A stretch of DNA of 64,000 nucleotides from Salinimicrobium terrae DSM 17865 (GTDB taxonomy: Bacteria > Bacteroidota > Bacteroidia > Flavobacteriales > Flavobacteriaceae). Under the pieces are notes generated by a model. That model did no database searches. It was not told the origin of the DNA and saw nothing but the letters and a program-made list of their open reading frames with translations. Every line of letters begins with the position of its first letter. Positions within the stretch are counted from its first letter, which is position 1. Shown here in pieces: positions 61,843 to 64,000 of the stretch. A program made the position numbers and the translations under genes. The DNA lies in the NCBI RefSeq assembly GCF_000424665.1, contig NZ_AUKI01000011.1, positions 124,001 to 188,000 on the forward strand, read 5' to 3'.

Positions 61843-63093
61843 ATGTCAACTAAACAAATCTTTCCTCTATCCAAACTTACTCTGGCAATTGAAAATGTTA
61901 TCAATACGCACTGTAGTAAGATGGTATGGGTAAAAGCTGAAATAGTTAAACTCAATCATTATCCTCATACTGGTCATTGTTACCCCGATCTTGTTGAAAA
62001 AAGTAATGGTAAGATTGTGGCGGAATTACGCGGCAATATCTGGAAATCGAACTTTGATAAAATCAATGAAAAGTTTAGGAGTGTTTTAAATGAAGATCTT
62101 CGCGATGATATGACTGTAGTTGTCCAGGCGACGGTGACTTTTCATTCGGTTTACGGTCTCGCTTTGAACATTTTGGACATAGATCCAGAATTTACTCTTG
62201 GGGAACTGGCTAAACAACGTGCCGAGGCTATAAAAAAACTGAATGACGAAGGCATTTTTGAAGCCAATAAAGATACGCTCCTCCCAAAGTTGCCAAAAAC
62301 CCTTGCCATTATTTCTGTGGAGAGCAGCAAGGGATACCAGGATTTTTTGAATGTAATCGACAGTAATCCCTGGGGTTATCAATTCCACTACAAACTTTTC
62401 CCGGCTGTTCTGCAAGGGGAAAGAGCAGTTTCCACTATCAATGCCCAGCTCAAAAAGATCAAGAAGTATAAAAAGATCTTTGATGCAGTTGCTATAATTA
62501 GAGGCGGCGGCGGCGAGATAGGCTTGAGCTGTTATGACAATTATAACCTGGCGAAGGAAATTGCCATATTTCCGCTACCTGTCTTAACGGGAATTGGCCA
62601 CTCCACTAACGAGACCGTTAGTGAGCTGGTTAGTTACAAAAGTTTTATAACGCCTACTAAAATTGCGGAGTTTCTACTTCAGGAATTTCATAATTTTTCA
62701 CAACCTCTTGAAGAGAGTGCTCATAAAATAAAATCGGGCGCAATGCTGCTTTTTGAGAGACAGCATACGCAACTGTCACAGGCTTCGAGTTCCTTCGGAT
62801 TTTTAGCCGGCAGAACACTTGACAGGGAAAAAAATATCCTTTCCTTCTATCAACAGATGCTCTTTTCAGCTAGTAAGGCTTTGCTGAAACAGGAAAGTTC
62901 AGAATTAAAAAATATAGCCATTTCAGTAGAACATTTATCCCCGGCCAATATTCTCAAAAGAGGTTTTAGTATCACCAGGAAAGAGGGAAAGGTTATCACC
63001 AATGCCAGCCTTTTAGCAGAGGGAGACCTTGTAGAAACCGAATTCCTCTCGGGCAAAGCTTCCGCGGAGATTAAAAATATCAACGACAAATAA
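61843..63093 (+). CDS. xseA: Exodeoxyribonuclease VII large subunit
   Basis: With XseB it degrades single-stranded DNA to oligonucleotides. The 416-residue protein starts with an OB fold (MVWVKAEIVKLNHYPHTGHCYPDLVEK), then the catalytic domain with AIISVESSKGYQDFLNVI, AIIRGGGGEIGLSCYDNYNLAKEIA (GGG loop) and VLTGIGHSTNETVSELVSYKSFITPTKIAEFL. A coiled-coil region and the C-terminal ANILKRGFSITRKEGKVI follow. Its stop overlaps the xseB start by one base. Confidence 0.94.
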   Translation: MSTKQIFPLSKLTLAIENVINTHCSKMVWVKAEIVKLNHYPHTGHCYPDLVEKSNGKIVAELRGNIWKSNFDKINEKFRSVLNEDLRDDMTVVVQATVTFHSVYGLALNILDIDPEFTLGELAKQRAEAIKKLNDEGIFEANKDTLLPKLPKTLAIISVESSKGYQDFLNVIDSNPWGYQFHYKLFPAVLQGERAVSTINAQLKKIKKYKKIFDAVAIIRGGGGEIGLSCYDNYNLAKEIAIFPLPVLTGIGHSTNETVSELVSYKSFITPTKIAEFLLQEFHNFSQPLEESAHKIKSGAMLLFERQHTQLSQASSSFGFLAGRTLDREKNILSFYQQMLFSASKALLKQESSELKNIAISVEHLSPANILKRGFSITRKEGKVITNASLLAEGDLVETEFLSGKASAEIKNINDK

Positions 63094-63293
63094 TGGGAAC
63101 AAAAATTACATATACAGAGGCATTAACCGAATTGCAACAAATCGTTCTGGAAATGGAAATTGCCGAAATTGGCATAGATGAGTTGGATGCAAAAGTAAAA
63201 CGGGCTTCTTTTCTTCTAAAAATGTGCAGGGAAAAGCTTTTTAAAACTGAACAAAACGTTCTTGAAACGCTAAAAACAATTGATAACAAATAG
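63093..63293 (+). CDS. xseB: Exodeoxyribonuclease VII small subunit
   Basis: A 66-residue helical protein, YTEALTELQQIVLEMEIAEIGIDELDAKVKRA, matching the XseB helical hairpin that coats the XseA stalk in several copies per large subunit. The start codon overlaps the xseA stop (TAATG), as is usual for this pair, which secures the subunit balance. Confidence 0.93.
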   Translation: MGTKITYTEALTELQQIVLEMEIAEIGIDELDAKVKRASFLLKMCREKLFKTEQNVLETLKTIDNK

Positions 63294-63430
63294 TCTAAAA
63301 ACCATTTTTATTGATAGTAATCAAATAACATTAATAAAAGTCTAACACAAATAAATTAGAAGATAATGTTAAAAAAGTGTAAATTGCCAGTTGGTTTTTC
63401 ACAAACTTAATTTCTTACTTTATCGAGACC

Positions 63431-64000
63431 ATCATTAAAAAAGATTTTACTGGCGATGTAGTTGCCGTTAATCAAATCTCCATTATTCCCCAGTTGCTGG
63501 ATGTAATTTGTCGTACCACAAATATGGGATTTGCGGCTATTGCTCGGGTGACCGATAATCGCTGGATCGCCTGCGCGGCAAAAGATCAAATTTCTTTTGG
63601 CCTAAAACCGGGAGATGAACTCAAAGTAGAAACTACGATTTGTCACGAAGTACAGAAACATAGGAAGGCGGTATATATTGATGATGTTTCAAAAGATCCG
63701 GCCTATTTCGATCATCATACGCCAAAGATCTACGACATTCAAAGCTACATTTCGGTTCCTCTTTACAGGAAAGATGGCGAGTTTTTTGGAACGCTCTGCG
63801 CCATAGACGCTAGTCCTCAAAAGATCAATACTCCGGAAGTTGCCGGAATGTTTCAGCTTTTTGCCGAACTTATTTCCTTTCATCTGGATGCCGTGGATAA
63901 GATAACCAGGGCCGAAGAAAAGCTAAAAGAGGAACAGGAAGTTGCTGAATTACGCGACCAGTTCATTGCAATCCTGGGACATGACCTAAAAAATCCAATT
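63431..64000 (+). CDS. GAF-domain sensor histidine kinase, truncated by the window end; start unclear
   Basis: From about 63431 the plus strand reads KKDFTGDVVAVNQISIIPQL, then a GAF domain (TTNMGFAAIARVTDNRWIACAA, ETTICHEV, SYISVPLYRKDGEFFGTLCAID) and the beginning of a HisKA domain, LRDQFIAILGHDLKNPI, whose His is the phospho-acceptor. The frame is open back to a stop at 63380-63382 but holds no ATG, GTG or TTG before residue 25 or so of the domain. The likely first residues, IIKKDF, would need ATC (63431) or ATT (63434) as a start. A frameshift upstream or a sequencing slip is the other explanation. The catalytic domain lies outside the window. Confidence 0.75.
   Translation, partial: MIKKDFTGDVVAVNQISIIPQLLDVICRTTNMGFAAIARVTDNRWIACAAKDQISFGLKPGDELKVETTICHEVQKHRKAVYIDDVSKDPAYFDHHTPKIYDIQSYISVPLYRKDGEFFGTLCAIDASPQKINTPEVAGMFQLFAELISFHLDAVDKITRAEEKLKEEQEVAELRDQFIAILGHDLKNPI

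Noticed and set aside
1-64000. CRISPR arrays, tRNA or rRNA genes, insertion sequences
   Set aside because: No regularly spaced direct repeats, cloverleaf-forming T-loop sequences, rRNA blocks or transposase-like proteins were seen on reading both strands. A tRNAscan or Infernal run would be needed to exclude small RNAs fully.

Overview
The window looks like chromosomal DNA of a marine-type member of the Flavobacteriaceae (Bacteroidota), near Gramella, Salinimicrobium or Zunongwangia. The evidence is the low to moderate GC content, repeated -7 boxes of the form TAnnTTTG in front of genes, few Shine-Dalgarno sequences, and typical flavobacterial families and gene orders (AhpC-thioredoxin-DUF6952, Tpx-DgkA, FtsK-LolA-LptF/G-RibBA, the Nudix-type sugar regulator). 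I see no rRNA, tRNA, phage, insertion sequence or CRISPR array. This assignment comes from recognised proteins only; no database search was run.

Layout. 1-4.5 kb is a galactose locus: a truncated Nudix/winged-helix regulator, divergent galK-galT, and a convergent Na+/galactose-type symporter. 4.7-8.5 kb holds two secreted hydrolases (DUF885 lipoprotein, CocE/X-Pro peptidase type). 8.6-13.8 kb is a minus-strand run: FMN reductase, PabB, TilS, DsbD. 13.9-22.6 kb has a DEAD-box helicase, a soluble multi-PAS histidine kinase, a GH3-family gene with a single frameshift, a TlpA-like thioredoxin and an M3 metallopeptidase. 22.6-29.4 kb has a folded intergenic repeat, a CrtI-like oxidoreductase with an NmrA-type reductase, several very small proteins, a MATE exporter and Lpd.

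29.9-41 kb is the most distinctive part. It is a minus-strand gene set of GABA-type aminotransferase, nitrilase-fold amidase, VOC protein, a 917-residue Orn/Lys/Arg decarboxylase, an ATP-grasp ligase with a repeated lysine-rich tail, a C45 Ntn-hydrolase and a succinate-semialdehyde-type dehydrogenase, headed by an Lrp/AsnC regulator. I read it as a candidate amine or basic amino acid catabolic route in which an ATP-grasp enzyme does the work that glutamine-synthetase-like PuuA does in the known gamma-glutamylputrescine pathway. This is inference.

41-53.9 kb is mainly housekeeping: a methionine-gamma-lyase-like enzyme, DeoC-DeoD, NhaC, the peroxiredoxin/thioredoxin/Tpx set, DgkA, FtsK, a LolA-like protein, LptF/G and a RibBA whose GTP cyclohydrolase half has lost its catalytic residues. 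53.9-64 kb has a nitroreductase, an AraC-type regulator, an abutting ku-ligD NHEJ pair, a flavodoxin-fold protein, a holin-like membrane protein, an OYE-family reductase, xseA-xseB and a truncated GAF histidine kinase with no normal start codon.

Short palindromes with a CAAAAA...TTTTTG core recur between genes. Some are clearly terminators and two lie in divergent promoter regions.
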